From positions 1 through 60,700 of the forward strand of contig CAMJQC010000009.1 of assembly GCA_946407975.1 (NCBI GenBank): a DNA stretch of 60,700 bases, given 5' to 3'. The notes under the pieces are model-generated. The model was not told the origin of the DNA. It saw nothing but the letters and a program-made list of their open reading frames with translations, and did not search any database. Both the position numbers and the translations under genes were made by a program. The stretch's first letter is position 1. Each line of letters opens with the position of its first letter. Source of the stretch: an uncultured Bacteroidales bacterium. GTDB taxonomy: Bacteria; Bacteroidota; Bacteroidia; Bacteroidales; F082. Below, piece after piece: positions 7,031 to 16,700 of the stretch.

Positions 7031-8692
7031 TCAATTGACTTTCTTTCCAACAAAGCGTAATATCATCCACAACACCATTAAAGCCAACAAGAAGGCCAGC
7101 CATGACGGCAAACCCAAAGCCGATGGCAAAACGCCGACCAGCAACGCCGTCGTACCCACCGATATGGCGTAAGGCATCTGCGTAGTCACATGACTGATAT
7201 GATTGCAGCCTGATGCCAACGAACTCATGATGGTCGTATCGGAAATGGGAGAACAGTGGTCGCCCATCACCGAACCTGCCAAAACGGAAGCAACCACATT
7301 GTAAAATATCGGCATAGCTGCATCATGGGTCATCCCCTGTTCTTGACACAGCAACCAGGATGCAGGAAGAATCAAAGGATAAAGGATGGCCATAGTGCCC
7401 CATGATGTGCCCGTGGAAAAGCCAATCAAGGCCGCCAAAACAAAGGTAAGCGCCGGGACAATGACGGGCGAAAGAGACCATCTCAAAAGCAAATGGGAGA
7501 CAAACTCCGCCGTATGCATATCTTTGGTTACAAAAGCGATGGCCCAAGCCATCGTCAGAATCAGCACGGCATTGAACATCGTCTTAAAACCTTCTATCAT
7601 CTCCTCCATCAACTTACCGAACGGGATCGTGCCACGCAACAGTGTCATCACAATGGCAGTGAGCAACGAAAGCAACGAGGCCCACAGCAAAGCCTTGTAG
7701 GAGTTGGCAGTCCCAACCGTCGACGACAGTCGGGAGAAGAAACCCAGATTGGGGTCATGCCACACTGCAACATCGTATCCTGTGGCTATCAAGCCGATAA
7801 CCGTTCCAAACACCAAGACAAGTAATGGAATCAATGCATCGATAATATGGGCAGGCTTGTTCTCATTTTCTGATGTTTCGGACATGACGGCGCTTTTTCC
7901 CCTGGCCTCACGTTCCACTTTCAGCATGGGACCGAAATCACGTCCACTGAAAATGACCATCAAGACGAAACCCAGAGTCAGAAAAGGATAGAAACTGTAA
8001 GCTAGAGAATGCAGAAAGACCGAATAGGCTGAAACATCCAGACCTATGGAGCTGATTCCGTCTTGGATATAACTAAGCTCTGCTCCTATCCATGTCGTGA
8101 CAAAAGCGACAGCAACCACAGGTGCCGATGTGGAATCGACAATATAAGCCAGTTTCTCACGAGAAATTCTGTTTCTGTCAGCAATCGGGCGCATGGTATT
8201 GCCTACGATAAGGGTGTTGGAATAGTCATCGAAAAAGACACAGAGATCCATTAGAAAGGTCATCAGCTGTCCCGACCGTGCTCCCTTTACAAAATGCGAA
8301 AGCCAATTGACGACACCCCTCATGCCACCGTTGGCGGTGATGATGCGCACCATACCGCCGATAAGCAGTGTGAACACCACAATAAGCACATGGTCTCTAT
8401 CGAAAAGCGAACCGACAATATAGGTGTCAACAGTCCGTAACAGGCCGTTCCCAAAAGCTGCAGCAGGATTCTGACCCGAAAACAGCGCCATGAGAAAGGT
8501 GCCGGTCAAGATGCCGAGAAAGAGCGATGAAATCACCTCCTTAATCAGCAAAGCCATCACAATAGCCACCATAGGAGGCAAAATCGACATCCAAATAGGC
8601 ATAGGGCCTTCAATAGGCCCCAACAAAAACAGCACGACAAGCCCGATGACAAACAGAACAAAAGCAGAAATCAGGATTGTTTTCTTTTTCAT
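7031..8692 (-). CDS. NhaC-family Na+/H+ antiporter
   Basis: A 553-residue polytopic inner-membrane protein with about 12 hydrophobic segments. It belongs to the NhaC/antiporter superfamily that exchanges Na+ (or a small organic substrate) for protons. Recognisable stretches include DLCVFFDDYSNTLIVGNTMRPI and STSAPV in the core half, and GSVMGDHCSPISDTTIMSS near residue 490, the conserved helix-breaking motif of the family. Length is slightly above the usual 450-520. It has its own -7 promoter element just upstream, and the convergent side is the accessory cluster. The exchanged solute cannot be read from sequence. Confidence 0.88.
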   Translation of the reverse strand: MKKKTILISAFVLFVIGLVVLFLLGPIEGPMPIWMSILPPMVAIVMALLIKEVISSLFLGILTGTFLMALFSGQNPAAAFGNGLLRTVDTYIVGSLFDRDHVLIVVFTLLIGGMVRIITANGGMRGVVNWLSHFVKGARSGQLMTFLMDLCVFFDDYSNTLIVGNTMRPIADRNRISREKLAYIVDSTSAPVVAVAFVTTWIGAELSYIQDGISSIGLDVSAYSVFLHSLAYSFYPFLTLGFVLMVIFSGRDFGPMLKVEREARGKSAVMSETSENENKPAHIIDALIPLLVLVFGTVIGLIATGYDVAVWHDPNLGFFSRLSSTVGTANSYKALLWASLLSLLTAIVMTLLRGTIPFGKLMEEMIEGFKTMFNAVLILTMAWAIAFVTKDMHTAEFVSHLLLRWSLSPVIVPALTFVLAALIGFSTGTSWGTMAILYPLILPASWLLCQEQGMTHDAAMPIFYNVVASVLAGSVMGDHCSPISDTTIMSSLASGCNHISHVTTQMPYAISVGTTALLVGVLPSALGLPSWLAFLLALMVLWMILRFVGKKVN

Positions 8693-8708
8693 GACCTAAA
8701 AACTTTGT

Positions 8709-8716
8709 CAAAAATA
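8709..8716 (-). promoter_or_regulatory. -7 promoter element for the NhaC gene
   Basis: TATTTTTG on the minus strand, 16 nt before the ATG at 8692. Confidence 0.5.
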
Positions 8717-8787
8717 GCAATTTTTTCAACCGCATATCACAAAAAACAAAAAACAGAGGCTTCCTCACATCCCAATTATTTTCAACT

Positions 8788-8817
8788 AAAAAAGGAACGA
8801 CTATTGCCGTTCCTTTT
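8788..8817 (-). terminator. Intrinsic terminator after yegP
   Basis: A 9-bp stem AAAGGAACG/CGTTCCTTT with an 8-nt loop is followed on the minus strand by a run of T (8793-8788 region). It separates yegP from the NhaC gene. Confidence 0.8.
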
Positions 8818-8841
8818 AATAAACTCAAAAACCAGCTTGTT

Positions 8842-9174
8842 TTATTCCGTCATTTCAACGATTGGAGCTTCTGGAGCGTTTTTCATGACAGAATTAATAC
8901 CATTCTGGCAGGTAGCATCAGAAGCGTACATCTGGCTTGAACCAATAACTTGACCATTGGTAGCCATGAGGTTAAAGAACGGTTTGCCATTGGAAGCAAT
9001 TTTCTTTTCAAAACGAGCCGGATCCTGGCTGTTTTTTCTCACTGATTCAATGCCATTCAAGCAGGAAGCCTTGGTTTTATAGCCTTGGCTAGTGAGAATG
9101 ACTTGTCCGTTAGAAGCTTTCAGATTGAACTGAAATTCGCCGTTTTTTCTAGTAGTAAGTTCAAATTTACCCAT
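8842..9174 (-). CDS. yegP: YegP family protein with two DUF1508 repeats
   Basis: A 110-residue protein made of two DUF1508 units, residues about 10-57 and 59-106. Each unit has the hallmark order F-x-F-N-L-x-A-x-N-G-Q-V-I, then a serine/tyrosine turn, then C-x-N-G-I-x-S-V: here FQFNLKASNGQVIL with CLNGIESV, and FFNLMATNGQVIG with CQNGINSV. The function of the family is unknown; the tandem-repeat arrangement is exactly that of E. coli YegP (about 110 residues). It has its own promoter element and terminator, so it is a single-gene unit between the two-component genes and the antiporter gene. Confidence 0.92.
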   Translation of the reverse strand: MGKFELTTRKNGEFQFNLKASNGQVILTSQGYKTKASCLNGIESVRKNSQDPARFEKKIASNGKPFFNLMATNGQVIGSSQMYASDATCQNGINSVMKNAPEAPIVEMTE

Positions 9175-9205
9175 AGTGATTTAATTTTGCATTGAGTTTA
9201 GACTG

Positions 9206-9213
9206 CAAATATA
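9206..9213 (-). promoter_or_regulatory. -7 promoter element for yegP
   Basis: TATATTTG on the minus strand, 31 nt before the ATG at 9174. Confidence 0.5.
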
Positions 9214-9249
9214 CAATTTTGTCAAAAACGCAACAAATAAATCATTTTT

Positions 9250-9978
9250 TTATCCTACTTGCAGTTTTTGAAGCAAATTATCCCGATAGCTGGCACCAAC
9301 AGGTATCTTTTGTCCTGCAACGGTGACATCCGATTTGTCTAGATCCTGGATGTTTTTGAAAGAAACGATAAAAGACTTATGCACACGGATAAACTGGTCA
9401 CTCGGCAGCAATCCTTCCAGATCCTTTAGGGCAAATAATGCAGTGATGCGGCGTTGTGGCGTATGGAAAGTGACATACTCATGCTGGCCTTCTATAAAAA
9501 GAAGATCTTCATAATTGATCTTATAGAGTTTGTAATCGGCTTTCACCATGATGAAATCAGAAGCCTTGCTCACCGTATCTTTTTGTTCAGCAAGCGATTC
9601 CGGCTCCACTTTTGGTTCATGAGCATCGATCACTTTGCTGATAGCTTGATAAAAACGCGGAAAGTCAAATGGCTTGAGCAAATAGTCAGCAACACCCAAA
9701 TCGAACGCGTCTATGGCATATTCGGAATAAGCTGTGGTAAATATGATATCGGGTCTATAACTGAGTGTCCGCACAAATTCCAAACCCGTAATGTCAGGCA
9801 TCTGAATATCAAGGAACAGGATGTCCACCACATGCTCTTTCAGCACCTCTGCCGCCTCCATGGCGCTAGAACAAGACCCCACCAGGTTGAGGTTGCTGAC
9901 TTTCGACACATAATCCTGCAATAGTTTCCTAGCTAAAAATTCATCGTCCACGATGACCACATTATATTGCTTGCTCAT
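9250..9978 (-). CDS. LytTR-type response regulator
   Basis: A 242-residue regulator with an N-terminal receiver domain (1-120) and a C-terminal LytTR DNA-binding domain (about 145-242). The receiver has the acidic pair D11/D12, the phosphoacceptor Asp57 in LFLDIQMPD, the switch Thr in FTTAY and the conserved Lys in LLKPFDF. The LytTR half shows IEGQHEYVTFHT and FIRVHKSFIVS, the usual recognition-strand segments. It overlaps the kinase gene by 4 nt (ATGA) and is therefore translationally coupled to it. The efflux operon starts 270 nt upstream of the kinase in the opposite direction and is the obvious candidate target. Confidence 0.93.
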   Translation of the reverse strand: MSKQYNVVIVDDEFLARKLLQDYVSKVSNLNLVGSCSSAMEAAEVLKEHVVDILFLDIQMPDITGLEFVRTLSYRPDIIFTTAYSEYAIDAFDLGVADYLLKPFDFPRFYQAISKVIDAHEPKVEPESLAEQKDTVSKASDFIMVKADYKLYKINYEDLLFIEGQHEYVTFHTPQRRITALFALKDLEGLLPSDQFIRVHKSFIVSFKNIQDLDKSDVTVAGQKIPVGASYRDNLLQKLQVG

Positions 9979-11045
9979 AGTTTAATAGTAACTTTATAAT
10001 AATCCGGATTTTGTTCAATATCAAAATGATAGTTTTCGCCATAATGCAGCATCAAACGTTTTTGAACATTCTTTTGCCCGATGCCGTTTTTCTTCTCAAA
10101 CAATGTTTCGGTTGCACCCAAGCCTTTATTTGCAAGCGTGTTACAGGCTTCAAACACAAACTGATTTCCTTGCTGTTTTAAATTCAAATGGACATAGCCA
10201 TCGGGGTGACTTTCCAATCTGCTATATTTGAAACAGTTCTCTACGATTGGCTGCAAAAGCATCGGGGCAATCATGAAATTCTCATTCTCAATGTCCTTAT
10301 CCAACACCACATCTCTATCCCCTTCCATGCGCATCATTTGAAAATCAATGAAATTTTCAACATATTTCACCTCCTTGTTCAAAGGAATCATATCCGCCTG
10401 ACAATCTACCAGCACGTATCGCAGCATTTCGGATAGTTTCAGCACGCCATCAGCCGCATTATCGTCGTGGGTGTAGACCATCGAATAGATGTTGTTCAAG
10501 GCATTGAAAAGAAAATGCGGGTTGATCTGCGACTTCAGGTAACGCAGCTCCATGTTCAGTTTCTCGCTCTTTAGCTGGTCGGCCACAATCTTGTCCTCGT
10601 TCTCCTTTTTCTGATAATAGAAAATCATCGCGATGGCGTATACGGCGGAGAACCAGAGCAAACGGAACACAAAAAGCATATAAGGATAAGCCTCGGGATT
10701 GCGCAACTCGTTAAAAGGCACCTTCCCGACATAGTGCAGTAGAGCCAACTCGATGAAAGCCGAGATAAGGGCAGCGATAGCTATTGAAAAAAAGCTGAAG
10801 ATGATGAAAAGGACAATCTTGCGTTCTGCGAGAAAATGCCGGATCAGCACTTTGTTATACAACTCTACCACAAGAATGATCTGCAACACAAAAGTGATGG
10901 CATCAACAAAACGGAACAGATAGTTATGGTTCTGATTCGTAGCGAAAATGGCGATGAAAAGGAGTATCCAGGTCACTCCTTTCTTGTGAAGCCTCTCAAC
11001 CACCCCGAGGTTAGTTTGGGGCAACGGAATACGTACTTTTCGCAC
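9975..11045 (-). CDS. LytS/YehU-type sensor histidine kinase
   Basis: A 356-residue membrane kinase with four predicted membrane segments in residues 25-145, a short linker, and the His_kinase (PF06580) core. The phosphorylated residue is His177 in LKSQINPHFLFNALN. The ATPase domain has the N-box LLQPIVENCFKYS and the glycine-rich GIGQKNVQKRL. There is no separate periplasmic sensor domain, so signals are probably sensed in or at the membrane. The start is a GTG at 11045, 18 nt from a -7 element; I see no better ATG upstream. The cognate regulator overlaps its 3' end. Confidence 0.92.
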   Translation of the reverse strand: MRKVRIPLPQTNLGVVERLHKKGVTWILLFIAIFATNQNHNYLFRFVDAITFVLQIILVVELYNKVLIRHFLAERKIVLFIIFSFFSIAIAALISAFIELALLHYVGKVPFNELRNPEAYPYMLFVFRLLWFSAVYAIAMIFYYQKKENEDKIVADQLKSEKLNMELRYLKSQINPHFLFNALNNIYSMVYTHDDNAADGVLKLSEMLRYVLVDCQADMIPLNKEVKYVENFIDFQMMRMEGDRDVVLDKDIENENFMIAPMLLQPIVENCFKYSRLESHPDGYVHLNLKQQGNQFVFEACNTLANKGLGATETLFEKKNGIGQKNVQKRLMLHYGENYHFDIEQNPDYYKVTIKL

Positions 11046-11062
11046 TGTTCTTTTATTTTTTG

Positions 11063-11070
11063 CAAAAATA
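11063..11070 (-). promoter_or_regulatory. -7 promoter element for the LytS/LytTR operon
   Basis: TATTTTTG on the minus strand, 17 nt before the GTG start. The 268-nt gap to the efflux operon carries this and the divergent element at 11255; the rest is AT-rich with no gene visible. Confidence 0.5.
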
Positions 11071-11254
11071 ATAGGTTTTTGTCATTTAAACAGCCCATTT
11101 TCAACGAATAGAGTTAAAATATCAACATCAATTGTCTTGATTGAAACTCTCTTGTGAATCGTTGACAACAGCGCAAACACATCCATATTGAAACAACTCG
11201 GTTTTTCATTGAAATAATGTTGTTTTGATGCAATATAAAGACGTTTTTTTTCGT

Positions 11255-11262
11255 AACTTTGC
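11255..11262 (+). promoter_or_regulatory. -7 promoter element for the efflux operon
   Basis: TAACTTTG on the plus strand, a match to TAnnTTTG, 51 nt before the TolC-family start at 11314. Confidence 0.5.
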
Positions 11263-11313
11263 AAACTTTTTATTCATTTTCCTAAACCAAAGAAATACAG
11301 ACTCTTTCTGAAT

Positions 11314-12624
11314 ATGCGAAAACACTTTTTATATCTATCCGGACTGCTCTTTATCACACTCCTGCTTCCGTCACGTTACGCCGAGGCACAGGACACTCTG
11401 CGGCTCACCTTGGACCAGGCCTTGGAAATCGCCTTGAGCGAAAGCAACACCATCAAGATTGCCGACATGACGGTAGAGAAGACGGGGTATGCCAAAAAAG
11501 GCAGTTATGCCGCCCTTTATCCCAATGTCAGCGCCAACGGCTCCTACCAGCGCACACTATTGAAGCAGGTGATGGTGATGGACATGGGCGATCAGCCTAT
11601 GGAGATCAAAGTCGGCCGCGACAACAACATCAACACCTCGGCTACGGCCAGCATGCCTTTGGTGAACGCCCAGCTGTGGGAAAGCCTTAAGCTGTCGGGC
11701 ATGGACGTGGAGATGGCTGTCGAACAGGCGCGTTCCTCAAGGATCGGGATGATCAAGCAGGTGAAACAGGCGTTTTATGCTGTGCTGTTGGCACAGGAGT
11801 CACTTCATGTGGTTGCCGAAGTGTATGACAATGCGCAGAAAAACTACGAGAAGACCCTGCAACGCTTCAACGTGGGCAAAGTCTCCGAGGTGGAACGTCT
11901 ACGCGCCCAGGTGAGCATGTTGAACGCCGAGCCCAATGTCTCGAGTGCCGAAAACGCTGTACTCCTTGCCAATTGGCAGCTGAAAGCCGTCATGGGCATC
12001 GACCTCGGCACGAACATCAAGGTGGAAGGCGACCTGAACAACTACACGGAAGAAATGCTCACCCCCTATGTCAGCGAAGAAAACCTGGAGAACAACAGCA
12101 GCCTGATACAGCTCGGCATCCAAGACCGCATGCTCGAATCGACCATCAGGATGCAGAAACGGCAATACTTACCCACGTTAGCAGCCAGCATCAACTACAA
12201 CTACAGCGCCATGGGCGATGAGGATTTGCGTTGGTTTCCTTCTTCAAACGCAGCCCTTAGCCTCAGCATTCCCATCTTCGACGGTTTCCAAAAACACTAT
12301 AGCATTCAGCAAAGCAAAGTAACCAAGAACATGCTCGCCTTGCAACGCGAGGATACCGAACGCAACCTACGCATAGCCATTCGAAACTATAATGACCAGA
12401 TCGCACTTTGCGTCAAGAACTACCAAGCCGCCAATGCAACAGTAGAGATTGCTCAAAAAAGCTACGAGATTTCAGAAAAAATGTATGAGGTTGGCAAAGC
12501 GACACTGGTAGAACTCAACGATGCCCAGCTAGCATTGCAACAAGCACAACTCACGCAGGCACAAGCCATCTACAACTACATGATGACGAAGGCATCTCTG
12601 GATGAACTCATTGGAAAAGAATAA
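11314..12624 (+). CDS. TolC-family outer-membrane efflux protein
   Basis: A 436-residue protein with a signal peptide (cleavage near YAEA) followed by the repeated long-helix and beta-strand pattern of TolC-type outer-membrane channels. LTLDQALEIALSESNTIK is the typical first helix, and the mirrored second half ends in ELNDAQLALQQAQLTQAQAIYNYMMTKASLDELIG, a standard TolC end. It forms the trimeric exit duct of a tripartite pump. The adaptor and RND genes follow at 57 nt and 70 nt spacing on the same strand, so the three genes supply a complete pump. Confidence 0.93.
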   Translation: MRKHFLYLSGLLFITLLLPSRYAEAQDTLRLTLDQALEIALSESNTIKIADMTVEKTGYAKKGSYAALYPNVSANGSYQRTLLKQVMVMDMGDQPMEIKVGRDNNINTSATASMPLVNAQLWESLKLSGMDVEMAVEQARSSRIGMIKQVKQAFYAVLLAQESLHVVAEVYDNAQKNYEKTLQRFNVGKVSEVERLRAQVSMLNAEPNVSSAENAVLLANWQLKAVMGIDLGTNIKVEGDLNNYTEEMLTPYVSEENLENNSSLIQLGIQDRMLESTIRMQKRQYLPTLAASINYNYSAMGDEDLRWFPSSNAALSLSIPIFDGFQKHYSIQQSKVTKNMLALQREDTERNLRIAIRNYNDQIALCVKNYQAANATVEIAQKSYEISEKMYEVGKATLVELNDAQLALQQAQLTQAQAIYNYMMTKASLDELIGKE

Positions 12625-12681
12625 GCTGTCAGCTATCAGCAGACGGAACGCAACATACAAAGGATAATAATAGAACGACAA

Positions 12682-13728
12682 ATGAAATACAACAGACTCT
12701 CAATTTTTGCTATCGCCGCCGCTCTTCTGATGACGGCATGCAACTCAAAAGAAAACCAGACGCCAGCAAAAAGCGCTACGCCTAACGGTACGGAACAAAC
12801 CGCTTTGCCCACGCCCGTGGTGAGCGTGGTAACAGCACAAGCCGAAGACGTCGACATCACCAACACCTTCACCTCGAACATCGAGCCATTTGCCACCAAC
12901 AACATCGTTTCGCAAACAGCGGGACGTATCGTCAGCATCCGTTCGGAGGTAGGAAAAAAGGTGCGCAGAGGCCAAATCCTTGCCACGATGGACGATGTCA
13001 ATCTGGCCAAGACCCGTATGCAATATGTCAACGACTCGACTGAACTGGCACGCCTCACCGAACTTTACAACATCGGAGCCGTGGCACAGTCCGACTACGA
13101 CATGGCCCGCCTCGCGTTGAATGTCACAAAGAAGACTTACCAAAACCTGGCTGAGAACACCTATCTCCGTAGTCCCATCAACGGCGTGGTGACCGCTCGT
13201 AACTACGACAAAGGCGACATGTACAGCATGGCATTGCCTATCTTCGTTGTCGAGCAAATCCAGCCCGTCAAGATGATCATCAATGTGTCGGAGAGCCTGT
13301 TCACCGAAATTCACAAAGACATGGAATTCGACATCACCGTTGAGTCATATCCCGGCGAGGTGTTCCAAGGCAAGGTGAACCTCATCTACCCCACCATCAG
13401 CTCGACCACCCACACCTTCCCTGTCGAAATCCTCTGCCAAAATGGCGACGAGAGGCTTCGTCCTGGCATGTTTGCCCGCGTGACGGCCAACTTTGGCACC
13501 AACCACCATGTGGTCGTGCCCGACGTAGCCGTCGTCAAGCAACAAGGCTCGGGCGAGCACTTCATCTATGTGCTGCAACCCGACAACACGGTGAAATACA
13601 CCCTCGTGGAGGTCGGCAAGCGCCTCGGCGACAGATACGAAATTGTCAGTGGCATTAACGAAGGTGACAAGATTGTCACCCAAGGCCAACTGAAGCTGAA
13701 GGATGGGATTGCTGTCACCGTAAAATAA
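12682..13728 (+). CDS. RND efflux periplasmic adaptor (membrane fusion protein), lipoprotein
   Basis: A 348-residue adaptor with lipobox LMTAC (Cys20), so it is anchored by lipid in the inner membrane facing the periplasm. The lipoyl/barrel-sandwich halves show as GRIVSIRSEVGKKVRRGQIL and NTYLRSPINGVVTARNYDKG, with a short alpha-hairpin between them. A beta-barrel and a C-terminal membrane-proximal domain follow (VQVGKRLGDRYEI-like segment, GDKIVTQGQLKLKDG). It links the TolC-like channel with the RND pump. The short hairpin is typical of Bacteroidetes HlyD-type adaptors. Confidence 0.93.
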   Translation: MKYNRLSIFAIAAALLMTACNSKENQTPAKSATPNGTEQTALPTPVVSVVTAQAEDVDITNTFTSNIEPFATNNIVSQTAGRIVSIRSEVGKKVRRGQILATMDDVNLAKTRMQYVNDSTELARLTELYNIGAVAQSDYDMARLALNVTKKTYQNLAENTYLRSPINGVVTARNYDKGDMYSMALPIFVVEQIQPVKMIINVSESLFTEIHKDMEFDITVESYPGEVFQGKVNLIYPTISSTTHTFPVEILCQNGDERLRPGMFARVTANFGTNHHVVVPDVAVVKQQGSGEHFIYVLQPDNTVKYTLVEVGKRLGDRYEIVSGINEGDKIVTQGQLKLKDGIAVTVK

Positions 13729-13746
13729 TATATTGTCATTGTCACA

Positions 13747-13770
13747 TAGAGACGCAAACTTGCGTCTCTA
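13747..13770. repeat. Intergenic palindrome TAGAGACGCAA/TTGCGTCTCTA
   Basis: Perfect 11-bp arms separated by AC lie between the adaptor stop and the RND start. Palindromes with a GAGACGC core are a recurrent intergenic repeat in Bacteroidetes genomes as far as I recall. Inside the operon it would form a stable RNA hairpin without a T-run, so it may adjust the relative level of the pump mRNA rather than end it. Confidence 0.75.
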
Positions 13771-13798
13771 CGAAGAACAATCCCTAAATTATCAAACA

Positions 13799-16700
13799 AT
13801 GAGTCTACAAAGAACAGCAGTCAATAATCCGGTGACGACGGCCTTGGTGTTTGTCGCCATCGCCATCTTCGGTATCTACTCCCTGATGAACCTCTCCATC
13901 AACCAGTTGCCTGATATGGAGACCAACTTCATCATGGTGCTGACCAACTACCCTGGCGCCAGTGCCGAGGATATCGAGACCAATATTTCCAAGACCTTAG
14001 AGAACACCCTTAATGCCGTCCCCGACTTGAAGCACCTCTCGTCCACTTCGCGTGAGAACACTTCGGTCATCTCCATGGAATTTGAGAGCGGCATCGACAT
14101 CGAAGAGGCCACCAACAACGTGCGCGACAAGTTGGACGTAGTGCGAAACTACCTGCCCGACGGCGCCACCAACCCCGTCATTTTCAAGTTCAACGCCGAG
14201 GACATGCCTATCATGTTGCTCAGCGTGACAGCCGAAGAGAGCCTTCCCGCTTTGGAGAAGATTATCGACGACCGCATCACCACGCCTTTGGCACGTGTGA
14301 GCGGCGTGGGTACGGTGTCGGCCAGCGGTGCCCCAAAGCGTGAGATTCAGGTCTATGTCGACCCCAATAAACTCGAGGCTTACAACTTGACCATCGAGTC
14401 CATTTCGTCGACCTTGATGTATGAAAACCAGAACATCCCATCGGGTTATATGGACATCGGCTCCAACACCTACAACTTGCGTGTCGAGAAGCAGTTCCGT
14501 TCGGCAAGGGAAATGGAAGATATCGTGGTAGGTTCACGCAACAACGCTCCCGTATATCTCCGAGACGTAGCCCGTGTAATCGATGGTCCGGAAGAACGCT
14601 CGCAAGAGTCGTACAGCAACGGCGTGCAAGGCGCCACCATCGTCATCCAGAAACAGACTGATGCCAACGCGGTGAACGTCATTAGAGGCATAAAGAAACA
14701 GTTGGCTGCTATCGAGAAGACCTTGCCATCTGATGTGAAAGTCACTACCATCGTCGACGGCTCCACCAGCATCATCAACTCCATTGGAAGTTTGCGTAGC
14801 ACCATTTTCATCACCTTCCTATTGGTCATGCTCGTGGTGTTCATCTTCCTCGGCCGCTGGCGTGCCACTTTCATCATCGTGTTGGCCATCCCAATCTCGC
14901 TGTTGGCTTCATTGATCTACCTGTTTGCCACTGGCAACACACTGAATATCATCTCTATGTCGGCACTTTCCATTGCCATCGGCATGGTTGTGGACGATGC
15001 CATTGTGGTGTTGGAGAACATCACGACGCATATCGAGCGCGGTTCGAAACCTAAAGAAGCTGCCGTCCATGCCACCCAAGAAGTACAGTTGTCAGTAATC
15101 GCATCCACCTTGACGATGTTGGCGGTGTTCCTGCCTCTGACTATGATCAAAGGCACCACGGGCGTGATGTTCAAGCAGTTGGGTTGGATTGTCTCCATCA
15201 TCATGATTGTATCCACAGTAGGCGCCTTGACCTTGGTGCCGATGATGTGTTCGAAGATGCTTGTGATGAACCCGCACGAGAGCAAATTCCACAAAGCCAT
15301 CTTCCGTCCTATCAACAAAGTCTTGGATGCCATCAGCAGCGGATATGCACGACTCATTAACTGGGCTGTAAACCACCGCAAACTGGTGTTCTTCGGCATG
15401 ATGGCCATCTTCGCTCTCTCACTGGCAGTATTCCTTCCCGGACTTAAGACCGAGATGATGCCTAAAAGCGACTCGGAACGTATCTCCATCAACATTGAGC
15501 TGCCTGTGGGTACAGGTCAGGAAGTGACGGGAGCCTTCGCCAAAGAGTTGGCCGACGACTTTATGGCCATGCCCGAAGTCAAGATCTGCAACTATAGCTT
15601 CGGTCAGGCCGACTCCGACAATGCCTTCGCCTCAATGCGGAACAACGGCACACACATCATCTCTTTCAACTTGCGCATCGGTACCAAGACCGAACGTCGC
15701 AAGGCGGGGCTGCGCACTTCGACGGAGATTGCCGAAGAGATCCGTACCAAACTCAATGCCATCCCGCTCATCAAGAAAGCCAACGTCAACGAAGGCGGTG
15801 GCGGCATGGGTGGCATGAGCACCGTTCAGGTGGAGATCTACGGCTACGACTTCGGCACCACCGACCGTGTGGCCAACGAAATCGCCCAGAAGCTGCGCGA
15901 CCGTGGCATCAAGCAAGTGATCGTGGGTCGCGACGACTACACGCCTGAATACCAAATCGACTTCGATCGCGAGAAGCTGGCCCTCAACGGCATGAACAGT
16001 TCCACTGCGGCCTCTTACGTCAAGAACAGGATCAGTGGTTCAGTCACCTCCTATTATCGCGAGGACGGTGACGAGTACGACATACGCGTCCGTTACGCTC
16101 CTGAGTTCCGCACCAGCATCGAAGACATCGAAGACATCAAGATTTACAACGGATACGGTCAGGCAGTGCGTGTCGGCGACCTCGGTAAAGTGGTCGAGGC
16201 CTTGACCCCGCCCAACATCCAGCGTAAGGACCGTGAACGTATGGTCAGCGTCACTGCTGTCGTGGGTAAAGGCATGGTGTTGAGCGACGTGGTGAAGATG
16301 GCCAACGAAGTGATTGACGAAACAGATATTCCTTCAGAGATCGTGACGAAAATCGCCGGTGACTACGAGACCCAACAGGAGATGTTCGGTGACCTTATCA
16401 CCCTCCTCATCCTCATCATCATCTTGGTATACATCGTGATGGCCGCCCAGTTCGAAAACCTGATGAAGCCTTTCGTCATCATGTTCTCCGTTCCGTTCAC
16501 CTTCACAGGCGTATTGCTTGGCTTATGGGTCAACAACGCCGCCTTGGGCGTCATGTCGTTAGTCGGTATCCTGATTCTGATGGGTATCGTCGTGAAGAAC
16601 GGCATCGTACTCATCGACTACACCACCCTCTTGGAGGAACGTGGCATCGATGTGAAGGAAGCCACTGTGAAAGCCGCCCGTTCGCGTCTGCGTCCTATCC

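Noticed and set aside
13733-13798. 22-codon N-terminal extension of the RND pump
   Set aside because: It runs through the intergenic palindrome; the family N-terminus starts at the ATG at 13799.
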